Shown here in pieces: positions 51,559 through 59,477 of a stretch of 64,000 nt of DNA. The notes under the pieces were generated by a model that saw only the letters and a list, made by a program, of their open reading frames with translations, made no database searches and was not told the origin of the DNA. The stretch covers positions 124,001 to 188,000 of the forward strand of contig CAVZTJ010000002.1 of the NCBI GenBank assembly GCA_963778075.1. Direction: 5' to 3'. Source of the DNA: JASHPR01 sp963778075 (lineage in GTDB: Bacteria > Actinomycetota > Actinomycetes > Streptosporangiales > Streptosporangiaceae). Each line of letters opens with the position of its first letter. Position 1 is the stretch's first letter. The translations under genes and the position numbers were made by a program.

Positions 51559-53151
51559 ATGCCGGTTGTCGTCGCGGTTCCTGCCTTTCTGGCTGGTGCG
51601 CTGGTCAGTTTGGCTACCAGCTGGGTGCTGGTGTCCCGGCTGGAGCGGGTCGGGGAGCGGCTGGGCCTGTCGGAGGCGCTGCTCGGGATCGTGGCGGCTC
51701 TGGCGGCAGATGCGCCCGAGATTACCGCGGCCGTTACGGCGATCGCCGGTCATCAGCAGCGGCTGGGCGCCGGGGTGATCATCGGCTCGAATGTCTTCAA
51801 TCTGGCGGCCTTGCTGGGCTTGGGCGCTGTCGTGGCCGGCCGTATCCAGCTGCACCGCAAGGTCGTAGTGGTGGGCGGGACCGTGGCGATGTGCGTGGCC
51901 ATCGTGTGCCTGGTGGTGGTGAGCGGCGTCGTGCCGCCACGCGCTGGCCTGGTGATCGTGCTGGTGACCGTCGGCCTGTATGCGGTGGTGCTGGGCGCTG
52001 GCGACGGTGGTCTTCTTGCGCGGCTGCGGCTTCCCGGGCCGTGGGTCGGCTGGCTGCGGTCGGCGGTGGCCGAGGAGGAAGCAGAGCTCGAGGAGGCCAT
52101 CCGGCCTGCGCGGGCCCGGCGGCAAGATGTGGTCGTTGCCGCGCTGGCGCTGCTGGTGGTGGTCGTGGCGAGCGTGACGATGGAACGAGCCGCATCCGCG
52201 CTCGGGACTCGTTTCGCGGTACCGGAGATCGTAGTGGGCGGCCTGGTGCTGGCGGCCGTGACGAGCCTGCCCAACGCGGTCGCCGCCGTGTACCTGGCGG
52301 CGCGCGGCCGGGGGGCCGCGACCTTGAGCATCGCCCTGAACAGCAATACCCTCAATGTCGTTTTTGGCCTGCTGCTCCCGGCCGCGGTGATCGGGCTGGG
52401 CCGGCCGACGGGTCAGGCAACGCTGATCGCCGCGTGGTATCTCGGGCTCACTGCCGTGCTGCTCGCGTTCGCCTGGCGCGACCGCGGAGTCTTCCGGAAG
52501 ACCGGCATCCTGGTCATCGCCGCCTATGCCGTCTTCGCCGGCTCTGTGCTAGTGACCGCGCACACGCCGGACCGCTGGCGGATCGCGATCGCGGCTGGCG
52601 CGGTGGCCGCCGTCGTGTTCGGTGTCTGGCTGGTATCCGGCCGCCGCCAGGGTTCCGGCGGCGCACAGGCCGACCCGGCCGGCCCGTTGCCAGCCGCAGA
52701 ACCCGCAGACCAGCTCCGGTGCAGCTCAGCAGGCATGCCGGGCAACGGCCGCTCGCCCGCGAGCGGCCATTCCCAGATATCTGACAGATCCCGGTTCCGG
52801 CTGGAAAGCAAATCGCTGGTGTCCCGCTGGCCGGTCAGGAAACTCTGGTTCCTCGGCCTGGCGATATCTATTGCCATCGCTGTCATTGACGCCGTGCTGG
52901 GCCACCGCGTCATACTGATCGGGCTGCTGATCGCCGGGCCATGCCTGGTGCTCCTGACTGGCCGCTGGGTTCCGACCGGGCTGACCGGATTGTGGGTAAT
53001 CGGGCTGGCCGTGGTCCTGGGTGTTCCTGACGGCATCTGGGGCACCGGCACCCATCTGGTCTTCCTGGCCGCGGTCGCCGCGGTGGCACTGGTCAGCACG
53101 CTCGCCGCAGCCGTGATCGAGATCCGCACTCCTCCCATCGGCCCGCTTTGA
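51559..53151 (+). CDS. CaCA-family (Na+/Ca2+ exchanger-type) transporter with extra C-terminal membrane domain
   Basis: 530 aa from ATG 51559. Two inverted exchanger repeats: LGIVAALAADAPEITAAVTA with GVIIGSNVFNLAALLGLGAV, and VGGLVLAAVTSLPNAVAAVY with LSIALNSNTLNVVFGLLLPA, the alpha-repeat signatures (G-SN-x-FN and P-N/E). A loop rich in charged residues separates them. After residue about 370 a hydrophilic segment leads to a further block of four helices (LWFLGLAISIAIAVIDAVLG, VILIGLLIAGPCLVLLTGRW, GLTGLWVIGLAVVLGVPDGI, HLVFLAAVAAVALVSTLAAA) that resembles the membrane part of SpoIIE-type phosphatases or sensor kinases, without the effector. Function of the extra domain unknown. Confidence 0.85.
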   Translation: MPVVVAVPAFLAGALVSLATSWVLVSRLERVGERLGLSEALLGIVAALAADAPEITAAVTAIAGHQQRLGAGVIIGSNVFNLAALLGLGAVVAGRIQLHRKVVVVGGTVAMCVAIVCLVVVSGVVPPRAGLVIVLVTVGLYAVVLGAGDGGLLARLRLPGPWVGWLRSAVAEEEAELEEAIRPARARRQDVVVAALALLVVVVASVTMERAASALGTRFAVPEIVVGGLVLAAVTSLPNAVAAVYLAARGRGAATLSIALNSNTLNVVFGLLLPAAVIGLGRPTGQATLIAAWYLGLTAVLLAFAWRDRGVFRKTGILVIAAYAVFAGSVLVTAHTPDRWRIAIAAGAVAAVVFGVWLVSGRRQGSGGAQADPAGPLPAAEPADQLRCSSAGMPGNGRSPASGHSQISDRSRFRLESKSLVSRWPVRKLWFLGLAISIAIAVIDAVLGHRVILIGLLIAGPCLVLLTGRWVPTGLTGLWVIGLAVVLGVPDGIWGTGTHLVFLAAVAAVALVSTLAAAVIEIRTPPIGPL

Positions 53152-53432
53152 GGCACCCGGCACCGGGCACGCCCGGACACAGCGCCCCGGGGCCGGTTTC
53201 ACTGGTCTGCGGAGAAGATTTCGCGGACTTCGCGGGCGGCGTAGCAGACCAGTACGTACGCGGCGGCATCCTGCAATGGTGCGAGCGTCGATCTCAAGGT
53301 CTATGTGCCTGGTATGGACGTTAATGGCCCAGGAGTCAGTACTGCATCTGCAGCCCTTCGCCCCGAAAACTCGGTGATTACATGCAGCAATAGGACCGGC
53401 ACGGCGCGACTCCCGCCATTACGCTGCCCGCC
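53152..53432. other. Intergenic region with gene scrap
   Basis: The minus strand between 53275 and a stop at 53199 reads QDAAAYVLVCYAAREVREIF then SADQ, the likely C-terminus of a lost gene. No other feature seen. Confidence 0.35.
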
Positions 53433-53705
53433 GTGGTTGTCATCTTAAGCTCCCTCATCACCGCCGTCGCTACCCTGGCCGCCGCATTTGGCGTACTCCG
53501 CATTACCGGCAAACGCGACGACGCCCGCCAGCTCGCCAACAGCCGCCGCCGGGCCTACGTCGTGTTTCTCACCGCCCTCGACGTGATCCGCGCCGACGCC
53601 AATAACCCGGGGGCCACTAACTTCGCTGCCGCCGCTCGGCAAGTCCAGGTCGCACTGCCAAACGTCCTGATAACGGCAGCTATCGGGCCGCCAAAGCCGC
53701 CGTGA
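53433..53705 (+). CDS. Small membrane-anchored hypothetical protein
   Basis: 90 aa from GTG 53433. One N-terminal membrane helix (VVILSSLITAVATLAAAFGV), then a charged segment GKRDDARQLANSRRRAYVVF and a helical tail. Plausible gene, possibly shortened at its 3' end where it becomes PKPP. Family not recognised. Confidence 0.5.
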   Translation: MVVILSSLITAVATLAAAFGVLRITGKRDDARQLANSRRRAYVVFLTALDVIRADANNPGATNFAAAARQVQVALPNVLITAAIGPPKPP

Positions 53706-54051
53706 GCGCGAATCGGCCTGGGCGACTAAGACAGACAACGCTGGCGCCCCGCCCCCAGCCAGCCCGTAGTCGGTCGGGTCATCTCGGCGGTGTCGGCCGG
53801 GGTTGCTCCGGGAGAACCTGCCCGGCAGCCGGACCTGCGGCCTCACCGGCATCGGTGCCAGCACCTGCCGAGTTCAGGCATGACCGTCGATGCACCCCAG
53901 GTACTCATGGCCGGTCCCGCTGTGCGGCGGCGGACCCGACCGCCGCCCGCTACTGCGCCGATTCGACCAGATCGCACCGTCGAACGCCCCAGGGCATGAC
54001 CCCTCTGCAGCGCCGGCCAGTGGCAAATCGAATCAATGAAATGGTGAACCC
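53706..54051. other. Gap without supported gene
   Basis: No feature recognised apart from the short leader aaatggtgaaccc before the start at 54052. Confidence 0.3.
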
Positions 54052-54384
54052 ATGGACGAGGCAGTTATCCCGATCCTCCACGTCGCCAACGCCGCCATTG
54101 CGGTGGCTTGGTATGAGCGCCTCGGATTCAGCAAGGAGTGGGAGTACCGCTTCGATCCCGACTGCCCCGCGTTCGTGTCGATCGCGCGTGGCCGGGCGCG
54201 GCTGTTCCTATCCGAACACCGAGGCGACGCACGGCCAGACACGCTGGTCGGACTGTTCGTCAGGGACATCGACGCCATCGTGGCCGAGTTTGGCCGCCCC
54301 AAAGAGGAGCCGCCCTATGGATGCGAATTCGAGCTCCGCGACCCCGACGGCAACCGGCTGCGGATCAGCAAGCGGGCAACCTGA
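54052..54384 (+). CDS. Glyoxalase/bleomycin-resistance-fold (VOC) protein
   Basis: 110 aa from ATG 54052. One VOC module: VIPILHVANAAIAVAWYERL, GFSKEWEYRFDPDCPAFVSI, ARGRARLFLSEHRGD, GLFVRDIDAIVAEFGRPKEE and YGCEFELRDPDGNRLRISKR. The DPDGNRL ending is characteristic. Binds a small hydrophobic or metal-chelated ligand as a dimer; similarity to bleomycin-binding proteins does not prove resistance. Its 3' end abuts the alkylmercury-lyase-like remnant on the other strand. Confidence 0.85.
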   Translation: MDEAVIPILHVANAAIAVAWYERLGFSKEWEYRFDPDCPAFVSIARGRARLFLSEHRGDARPDTLVGLFVRDIDAIVAEFGRPKEEPPYGCEFELRDPDGNRLRISKRAT

Positions 54385-54387
54385 GCA

Positions 54388-54883
54388 GCGGTCCGCCGCC
54401 GGGCAGTTGGCATCGCTCGTGGCTCCGGCGAACACGACGGCGGCCGCGGGCGTCCAGCGGGCAGATCCGCCGTCGACCGCGACCGTGATGCGCCGCCCGG
54501 TTCCTGGCTCGGCCGCGGTGATGGTGACTGGCTGGCCGAGCATGGCCGACATGCCGAGAGCGTCGATGGCGCACATCGCGTACGCTGGCGGGCCGCCGTC
54601 CCAGCTGACCTGGATCTCAGTCGGCGCTGGGGAGAACGGATAGGCCGCACGGATCTCGCCCTGCGGGGTGAAGGCGAGCAGGTCGGCGCTGGTGAGCTCG
54701 GCACGGATCCGGCTGGGCTCGCCGCCGTGCAGGCGGGGCCAGCCGGGTCAGCTCGGCTGCCGGGGTTGGCTGCCCGGACGCGGTGAACGCGGCGAGGACG
54801 GCCTGGTGGACGTGCCGGGCGGCGACGCGCAGCCGCGCTGTGGCGTCGGCCCGTGCGGATACCGGGTTGCTCGCCGGGTTCAT
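54388..54883 (-). pseudogene. Alkylmercury-lyase-like (MerB-related) protein, frameshifted and C-terminally truncated
   Basis: ATG 54883 overlaps the upstream TetR stop (ATGA). Frame one: DATARLRVAARHVHQAVLAA, FTASGQPTPAAELTRLAPPA; after a slip at about 54735 the next frame reads SADLLAFTPQGEIRAAYPFS, QVSWDGGPPAYAMCAIDALG, MSAMLGQPVTITAAEPGTGR, WTPAAAVVFAGATSDANCPA. The C-AIDALGxxxML and WxPxxAVVF motifs match the MerB family. The second catalytic cysteine region with INFF is missing where it meets the VOC gene, so mercury-carbon bond cleavage is impossible. Confidence 0.7.
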
Positions 54884-55542
54884 CGGGCCGCTGCCGGGGT
54901 GCTGCCTGGTTCCCGCGGCTGGCCGTCGCCGGTGCCGCCGGGCGCGGAGTTCGCGGCCAGCGCGTCTGCGGCGTCGGGCCAGGAGAATGAGCCGGGTGCC
55001 AGGTGCCACTGGGCCATGAGGCCGTACATCCCGGCGGTGAACAGCCGGGCCGCCAGCGCCGCGTCAGTGCCGGCGGGCCATTCCCCGGCTGCTACGCCGG
55101 CGGTGAACAACTCCTGCAGCTGGTGGTGCATCCGGGCGTCTGCCGCCTGGATGCCGACGGCGATGACCGGCTCATATGCGGCCAGCGCCCGGGCTTCCAT
55201 CAGTACCCTGCAGGTCTGGCTCTCGGCCAGCACGTGCGCGGCGATCGCGGCCGCGACCGCCCGCAACACCGCGCGCGGCGAGCCGCGCTCCGAGTCGGCG
55301 AGCGCGTCAATTGCAGCGTCGACGCGCTGCCCAGCCCCGCAATCCCATTCCTCGTGCAGCGCCAGAAACAGGTCCTGCTTGCTGTCGAAATACAGGTAGG
55401 GGGTGCCCTTGGACACCCCGGCCGTCGCGGCCACGTCCGCCATCGTGGTGGCGTGATACCCCGACCGGGCAAAGCACGCCAGTCCGGCGCCGATGATCTG
55501 GTCCCGCCGAGCCGCCCGGGTCGTCTCAGCGATCCTCGGCAC
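54880..55542 (-). CDS. TetR-family transcriptional regulator
   Basis: 220 aa from GTG 55542 (GGAGGC five bases before). HTH: RDQIIGAGLACFARSGYHAT, TMADVAATAGVSKGTPYLYF, DSKQDLFLALHEEW. The C-terminal ligand domain is helical (AIAAHVLAESQTCRVLMEAR, LAARLFTAGMYGLMAQWHLA). It is the middle gene of DUF1707-TetR-MerB-like, with both junctions overlapping, so it probably regulates this operon through the palindrome at 56086. Confidence 0.9.
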   Translation of the reverse strand: MPRIAETTRAARRDQIIGAGLACFARSGYHATTMADVAATAGVSKGTPYLYFDSKQDLFLALHEEWDCGAGQRVDAAIDALADSERGSPRAVLRAVAAAIAAHVLAESQTCRVLMEARALAAYEPVIAVGIQAADARMHHQLQELFTAGVAAGEWPAGTDAALAARLFTAGMYGLMAQWHLAPGSFSWPDAADALAANSAPGGTGDGQPREPGSTPAAAR

Positions 55543-56056
55543 TCGCGCCTCCGGTCCCAGGCATCTTTCCCGCCCGCGATGCCAGGCCAGCACCGTCTGC
55601 GCGCGGCAGGCTGCGCGCCCCAGACATCACCGTTTGCACCAACGGCGCCAGCTCCGCCGCTCCCTCGGCCCCCGCGACGGGCGCGCCGCCGGATGTGGGG
55701 ACGCGCCGCCTTGCCGCCAGCAGCCAGGCGATCCCGGCAGGCGGGCACAAGATCAGCAGCGCACACATCAGGCACCTGTGCACCTCGCCGTGCATAGCAG
55801 GCGCAGGCCAGCGGCTGGCAGCATCCCTCGCCGGGGCAGGCAGATCCGCGGTCAGAGCCCCAAGCTCACCCAGGGTCCGCGCTGTATAGGCAGCCTCGAC
55901 CCGCTCAGCGTGCTCGCCGGCGGTCAGCCTGCCCTCGCCAAGCGCCGAGATTAGCCGCCCGGCGACCGCATCCCGGTCGGCGTCGGCTGCCAGCATCGGC
56001 CCCGCACCAGCTCGTCCATCCGTGACCACACTTCCAAGCTCGTGCCACTCGCTCAC
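55526..56056 (-). CDS. DUF1707 (SHOCT-like) membrane protein
   Basis: 176 aa from GTG 56056 (GGAGG eight bases before). Residues about 20-75 are the DUF1707 motif: LAADADRDAVAGRLISALGE, GRLTAGEHAERVEAAYTART, LGELGALTADLP. One membrane helix follows (HRCLMCALLILCPPAGIAWL). The last 50 residues (PLVQTVMSGARSLPRADGAG) are polar. Overlaps the TetR start by 17 bases. Confidence 0.85.
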   Translation of the reverse strand: MSEWHELGSVVTDGRAGAGPMLAADADRDAVAGRLISALGEGRLTAGEHAERVEAAYTARTLGELGALTADLPAPARDAASRWPAPAMHGEVHRCLMCALLILCPPAGIAWLLAARRRVPTSGGAPVAGAEGAAELAPLVQTVMSGARSLPRADGAGLASRAGKMPGTGGASAEDR

Positions 56057-56085
56057 CGGACATACCTCCGGTCCACCGGTAATAC

Positions 56086-56103
56086 TGACTGACCGCCCAG
56101 TCA
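56086..56103. promoter_or_regulatory. Inverted repeat upstream of the DUF1707-TetR operon
   Basis: tgactg and cagtca flank six bases, extending imperfectly as actgactg/cagtcat, 30 bases before the first gene. Size and position fit a TetR dimer operator for autoregulation by the protein at 54880-55542. Confidence 0.55.
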
Positions 56104-56241
56104 TTTTAATCACCCGCCGACCGCACCGTCAAACCTCGACCGCACGCCGCGTCTCGAGCGTGACGGCGCTTCTGCATGCCGGGGCTGCTGGCCTCCCCGC
56201 GGCGGTTGACGCCAGGCAGCGGACAACCTTAAGTTGTCTGC

Positions 56242-57108
56242 ATGGCAGCTGTCGATATCGGCGCGCTGGCTGCCGAGGTGCGGCAGCGGGCACCGGCCAG
56301 CCCGCTGGACCAAGTCGAAGCGGCGCTTGCCCTTGGCGCGGAGCTGGCGTCGGGCGCGGACGAGCTGATCGGCCAGTTCGTGACCGGCGCACGGGACGCC
56401 GGGTGCACGTGGACCGAGATCGGCGAGCGGATGGGCGTGTCCAAACAGGCGGCCCGGCAGCGATTCACCCCCGCGGGCGCCGGACCGCAGCGGGCCGGGC
56501 TGGAGCACATGCCACGGCTGGAGGCCTGCCTGGCCGCCGCCCGCCGGGAAGCCGCCGCCGACCGCGCTGCCGAGACTGGCACCCAGCACCTGCTGCTCGG
56601 CCTGTTCGCCGAAGGAGTCGCCGCGGCCGTGCTGGAACGCCTCGGCGCCCGGATCGAGACAGCCCGCGCCGCGGCGCGGGAGATGTTCCCAGGCGGCGGC
56701 TGCCCGGCCGGGCAGCCCCCGCCGGAATCGGCTGACGCGCTGGAGGCCATCCGCGGAGCAGAGATGCTGGCTCTGCGGGCCAGCTGCGGTTACGTAGGCA
56801 CCGAGCATCTGCTCGGCGCGCTGGCCCTGGACCCCGGGTCACGGGCCCGCCGGGTACTGGACCGGCTGGGCATCAGTATCCCGCTCATCAAGAAAGAGCT
56901 GGAGTGCTACATCAGCCCGGCCCGGCGCCGGCGCCGGGCCCGGGGCAAAGGCACCGACGTGGCCTGTTCCTTCTGCGGCAAGCCTCGCACCGCTGCCCTG
57001 CAGCTGGTCGCCGGGCCCGGCGTGTACATCTGCGCCGAATGCATCAGTCTGGGCAGCGACATCCTCGCCCGGGACCTGGGAAACGCCGCAGCCGAGAGCG
57101 GTGCGTGA
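56242..57108 (+). CDS. Clp N-domain protein with ClpX-type C4 zinc finger, no ATPase
   Basis: 288 aa from ATG 56242. Residues 1-75 are a helical/HTH part (GCTWTEIGERMGVSKQAARQ). Two Clp-N repeats follow: ACLAAARREAAADRAAETGT, QHLLLGLFAEGVAAAVLERL and MLALRASCGYVGTEHLLGAL, ALDPGSRARRVLDRLGISIP. The end is a ClpX zinc-binding domain: DVACSFCGKPRTAALQLVAG, GVYICAECISLGSDILARD (C-x2-C ... C-x2-C). There is no AAA+ domain, so it cannot unfold proteins itself; it might act as an adaptor or substrate-recognition factor for ClpC/ClpX. Similar short proteins occur in actinobacteria. Confidence 0.88.
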   Translation: MAAVDIGALAAEVRQRAPASPLDQVEAALALGAELASGADELIGQFVTGARDAGCTWTEIGERMGVSKQAARQRFTPAGAGPQRAGLEHMPRLEACLAAARREAAADRAAETGTQHLLLGLFAEGVAAAVLERLGARIETARAAAREMFPGGGCPAGQPPPESADALEAIRGAEMLALRASCGYVGTEHLLGALALDPGSRARRVLDRLGISIPLIKKELECYISPARRRRRARGKGTDVACSFCGKPRTAALQLVAGPGVYICAECISLGSDILARDLGNAAAESGA

Positions 57109-58160
57109 TCACAGCCCGCGCTTCGCTCACGCAGCTCCGCCGTGCTGCACCCCCTAGTCCCCGGAACCTGGTGCAGCGCGGGTAAGCGCGCTGTGGCGGT
57201 CGGGGTAGGCGCGGATGTCGCCTGGCTCCGGAATACCCATCCCCACGAGCTGAACTCTAGGTCAGCCGCGGCAACGCCCATGCGCTCAGCGTTTGGTGAC
57301 GCCGTCTCGCTCACCGCCGTCTGGTCTCCCCGCGGATCGCACTGGCAATGACCACATGCTTAGGTCTTACGAGGTCCAGTCCTCAGATTTAGCGGAGGTG
57401 TGCGATCTTGCAACTCGATCTGCCACTCGCCGGGCTTGCGGGGCCGGTACTTGGGCGGCGAAACCCCATGAACCACCGTCAGGTTCCATTGGCGCAGGTT
57501 GTGCTCGCCGACCAGGAAACCGCGAGCCCACGCCAGCGCTCACGAGCTCCGATTAGGCTCTCACGAGCGCCATTTGGCACTCAATCTGCCTCACTTTGAT
57601 CTTGTTCCGACGCGCCAACCGTCATGGGGGAACGATCCTTCGAAAATGAAAGCGATCGGAGCTAGCGTAGCCCTTGCACGTTCAGCATCACCGTCTCAGT
57701 CTCGCCGGTAGTGCTTCAAATCGTTTATCGGTAGCCGGAGGCCTCGCCCGGGCAGGCCGGAACGAAAAGATCGAACATGCCCGCGTCGGCGGCCCGGCCG
57801 GCCGGGTGGTCGAGCGCCGGCTGCCCAGTCCGCCGGCAATGCCTGGCCTTCGCGCTGGACACCAGGCAGGGCCACGGCGTGTGGGTAGGCATGAGCGAGC
57901 AGGAGCGCCATCCGCCATTGCTACGCCCCAGACCTCTTCCCGGAAGGGGAACCGCTGTGCTGCACACGCCCGGGACCTTGCGGCCTGACACTCGATTGCC
58001 ACTCGCAACAAAGAGGTACCCGGTTCTAAATTCGAAACATTAGCCTGAGCTGGAGAGGCCTTCACATTTGGCTGCGACCTGCGTGGATGCGCGTTCCTGA
58101 CGGTGGCGTCCACGGGTTAAGCGGGTCGTGTCCACAGGGTTATGCGGGTGTTTGCCGGGT
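57109..58160. other. Non-coding region around the diverged att-like copy
   Basis: No gene is supported. The stretch holds the third att-like unit (listed separately) and, toward 58090-58160, the likely left border of the mobile module (two gtccac-gggttaagcggg / gtccacagggttatgcggg near-repeats at about 58108 and 58129). Confidence 0.45.
57465..57660. repeat. Diverged att-like arm region (copy 2)
   Basis: Lines up with 12513-12707 and 61245-61440: ccatgaaccaccgtcaggtt, ttggcactcaatctgcctca, ctttgatcttgttcc and ccttcgaaaatgaaagcgat. The tRNA T-arm and acceptor part are absent or unrecognisable and one of the two TGACACTC units is degraded. It looks like an older scar of the same integration system. 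Confidence 0.6.
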
Positions 58161-58484
58161 TCAGGTGTCGTCGGCGTCGACGGCCTGCAGGGTGAGGTCC
58201 TGGATCCTGGCGAGCAGGTCGCGCATCTTGCGGGCGTTGTCGAACAGGGGCTCCCAGGCGGCCAGTTGCTCGGGGGTCAGGCGGCGGGTGACGGTTTTGC
58301 CGTCGATCTTGCGGGTCCACTCGGCGTAAGGGCCGTGCAGGCGGGGCGGGTCGTCGTGGCAGCGGCAGCGGCGCTTGCCGCAGGCATAGGAGCGCACGGT
58401 CAGGGTGCCAGGCAGGGCGGGCCCGGCCGCGGCGGCGAGCTCGGCGGCGGCCTGTCCCACGGCCTGTTCCGTGGCTGGTTCCAT
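58161..58484 (-). CDS. DUF6788-family small protein of a mobile module
   Basis: 107 aa from ATG 58484. MEPATEQAVGQAAAELAAAA is followed by the conserved core GTLTVRSYACGKRRCRCHDD, PPRLHGPYAEWTRKIDGKTV, TRRLTPEQLAAWEPLFDNAR. C-x4-C-x-C-x2-type cysteines/histidine (CGKRRCRCHDD) suggest a metal-binding DNA contact. Such genes travel with transposases and integrases in actinobacteria. Divergent from the recombinase gene across a 41-bp palindrome. Confidence 0.75.
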   Translation of the reverse strand: MEPATEQAVGQAAAELAAAAGPALPGTLTVRSYACGKRRCRCHDDPPRLHGPYAEWTRKIDGKTVTRRLTPEQLAAWEPLFDNARKMRDLLARIQDLTLQAVDADDT

Positions 58485-58511
58485 ACGACACACCGTCTCA
58501 GATCCGGGATT

Positions 58512-58552
58512 CCCGCGCCTGTCCACAGTAATCTACTGTGGACAGGCGCGGG
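58512..58552. repeat. 41-bp perfect palindrome (19-bp arms, 3-bp centre)
   Basis: cccgcgcctgtccacagta and tactgtggacaggcgcggg with atc in the middle. It fills the intergenic space between the DUF6788 start (58484) and the recombinase start (58562); its right edge overlaps the recombinase ribosome binding site (ggggag). Could be a shared operator, a recombination site, or a hairpin recognised in transposition. The length and perfection are unusual among the intergenic repeats in this window. Confidence 0.85.
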
Positions 58553-58561
58553 GAGCATCCG

Positions 58562-59472
58562 ATGGCAGTGGCAGCCGGCGGCGAGGTAGCTGGATACCTG
58601 ACGCGGTGGAACCCCGCCCGGGGAACGCCGCCGGCGGCCGCGGACTTCGCCCGCGCGGTCGTCACGGCGTCGGCGCCGGGCGGCAGAGACCGGGCCAAGT
58701 GCCTGCTGTGGGCCGCCTCCAAGCTGGCAAGCTGGGCGATTCCGCTCGGCATGAAGCCCGTCCCGCAGGTGCTGCTGCACCCGTCGGTGATCGAGCGGTT
58801 CGCCGCGCACGCGCCGGGCATGTCGGGGGCGGCACGGCGGACGCTGCGCACGAATCTGAGGTTCATCGCCCGCGCGGTGGTACCGCACCTGGACCCGGCC
58901 GATGCGCCGCTGCCCCGCCAGCGCGCCAAGGCCCCTTACTCTGCGGCGCAGATCGACGGCTACCTCGCCTTAGCAGACGCCCAGGCCACGCCCGGCCGGC
59001 GCACGCGTGCCTCGGCGCTGGTCTGCCTCGGCGCCGGCGCCGGGCTGATCCGCTCGGCCTGCGCCAGGCCCGCGGCACCGACATCAGCTGCCGTTCCGGC
59101 GGCATGATCGTCGCCGTCCGCGGCGGCCGCGCACCACGCACCGTGCCGGTACTGGCCCGCTACCACCAGCGGCTGCTGGACGCGGCCGCGTTCGCCGGCG
59201 GTAACTTCCTGACCGGCGGCACCGAGCCCGAGCGGGGCAACATCACCAACCCGCTGACCCGCTCCCTGGCCGGCGGGGGCGGCCTGCCGCCCCTGGACAC
59301 CTCCCGGCTGCGGGCCACCTGGCTGGCCGAGGCCGCGGCGCTGACCGGCCTGCCAGCGTTCCTGCACGCCGCCGGCATCACCTGCTGCCAGCAGCTCGGC
59401 GACATCACCGCCGGCCTGGACCCCGGCACCGAAGCCGACGCAGTCACCCTGCTGTCCGGCCCGGCCCGGTAA
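58562..59472 (+). pseudogene. Tyrosine-recombinase-like (site-specific integrase) protein, one frameshift
   Basis: ATG 58562 with GGGGAG six bases before. Frame one: GEVAGYLTRWNPARGTPPAA, DRAKCLLWAASKLASWAIPL, VLLHPSVIERFAAHAPGMSG, RRTLRTNLRFIARAVVPHLD (core-binding SAM-like helices), APYSAAQIDGYLALADAQAT. At about 59050 the frame slips; the next frame reads LRQARGTDISCRSGGMIVAV, RGGRAPRTVPVLARYHQRLL, NPLTRSLAGGGGLPPLDTSR, LRATWLAEAAALTGLPAFLH, AAGITCCQQLGDITAGLDP. The LR-x-TWL and HAAGI segments occupy the places of box II, but no clear catalytic tyrosine is visible. Recombinase activity is therefore uncertain even if the frame is restored. Confidence 0.7.
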
Positions 59473-59477
59473 CACCG

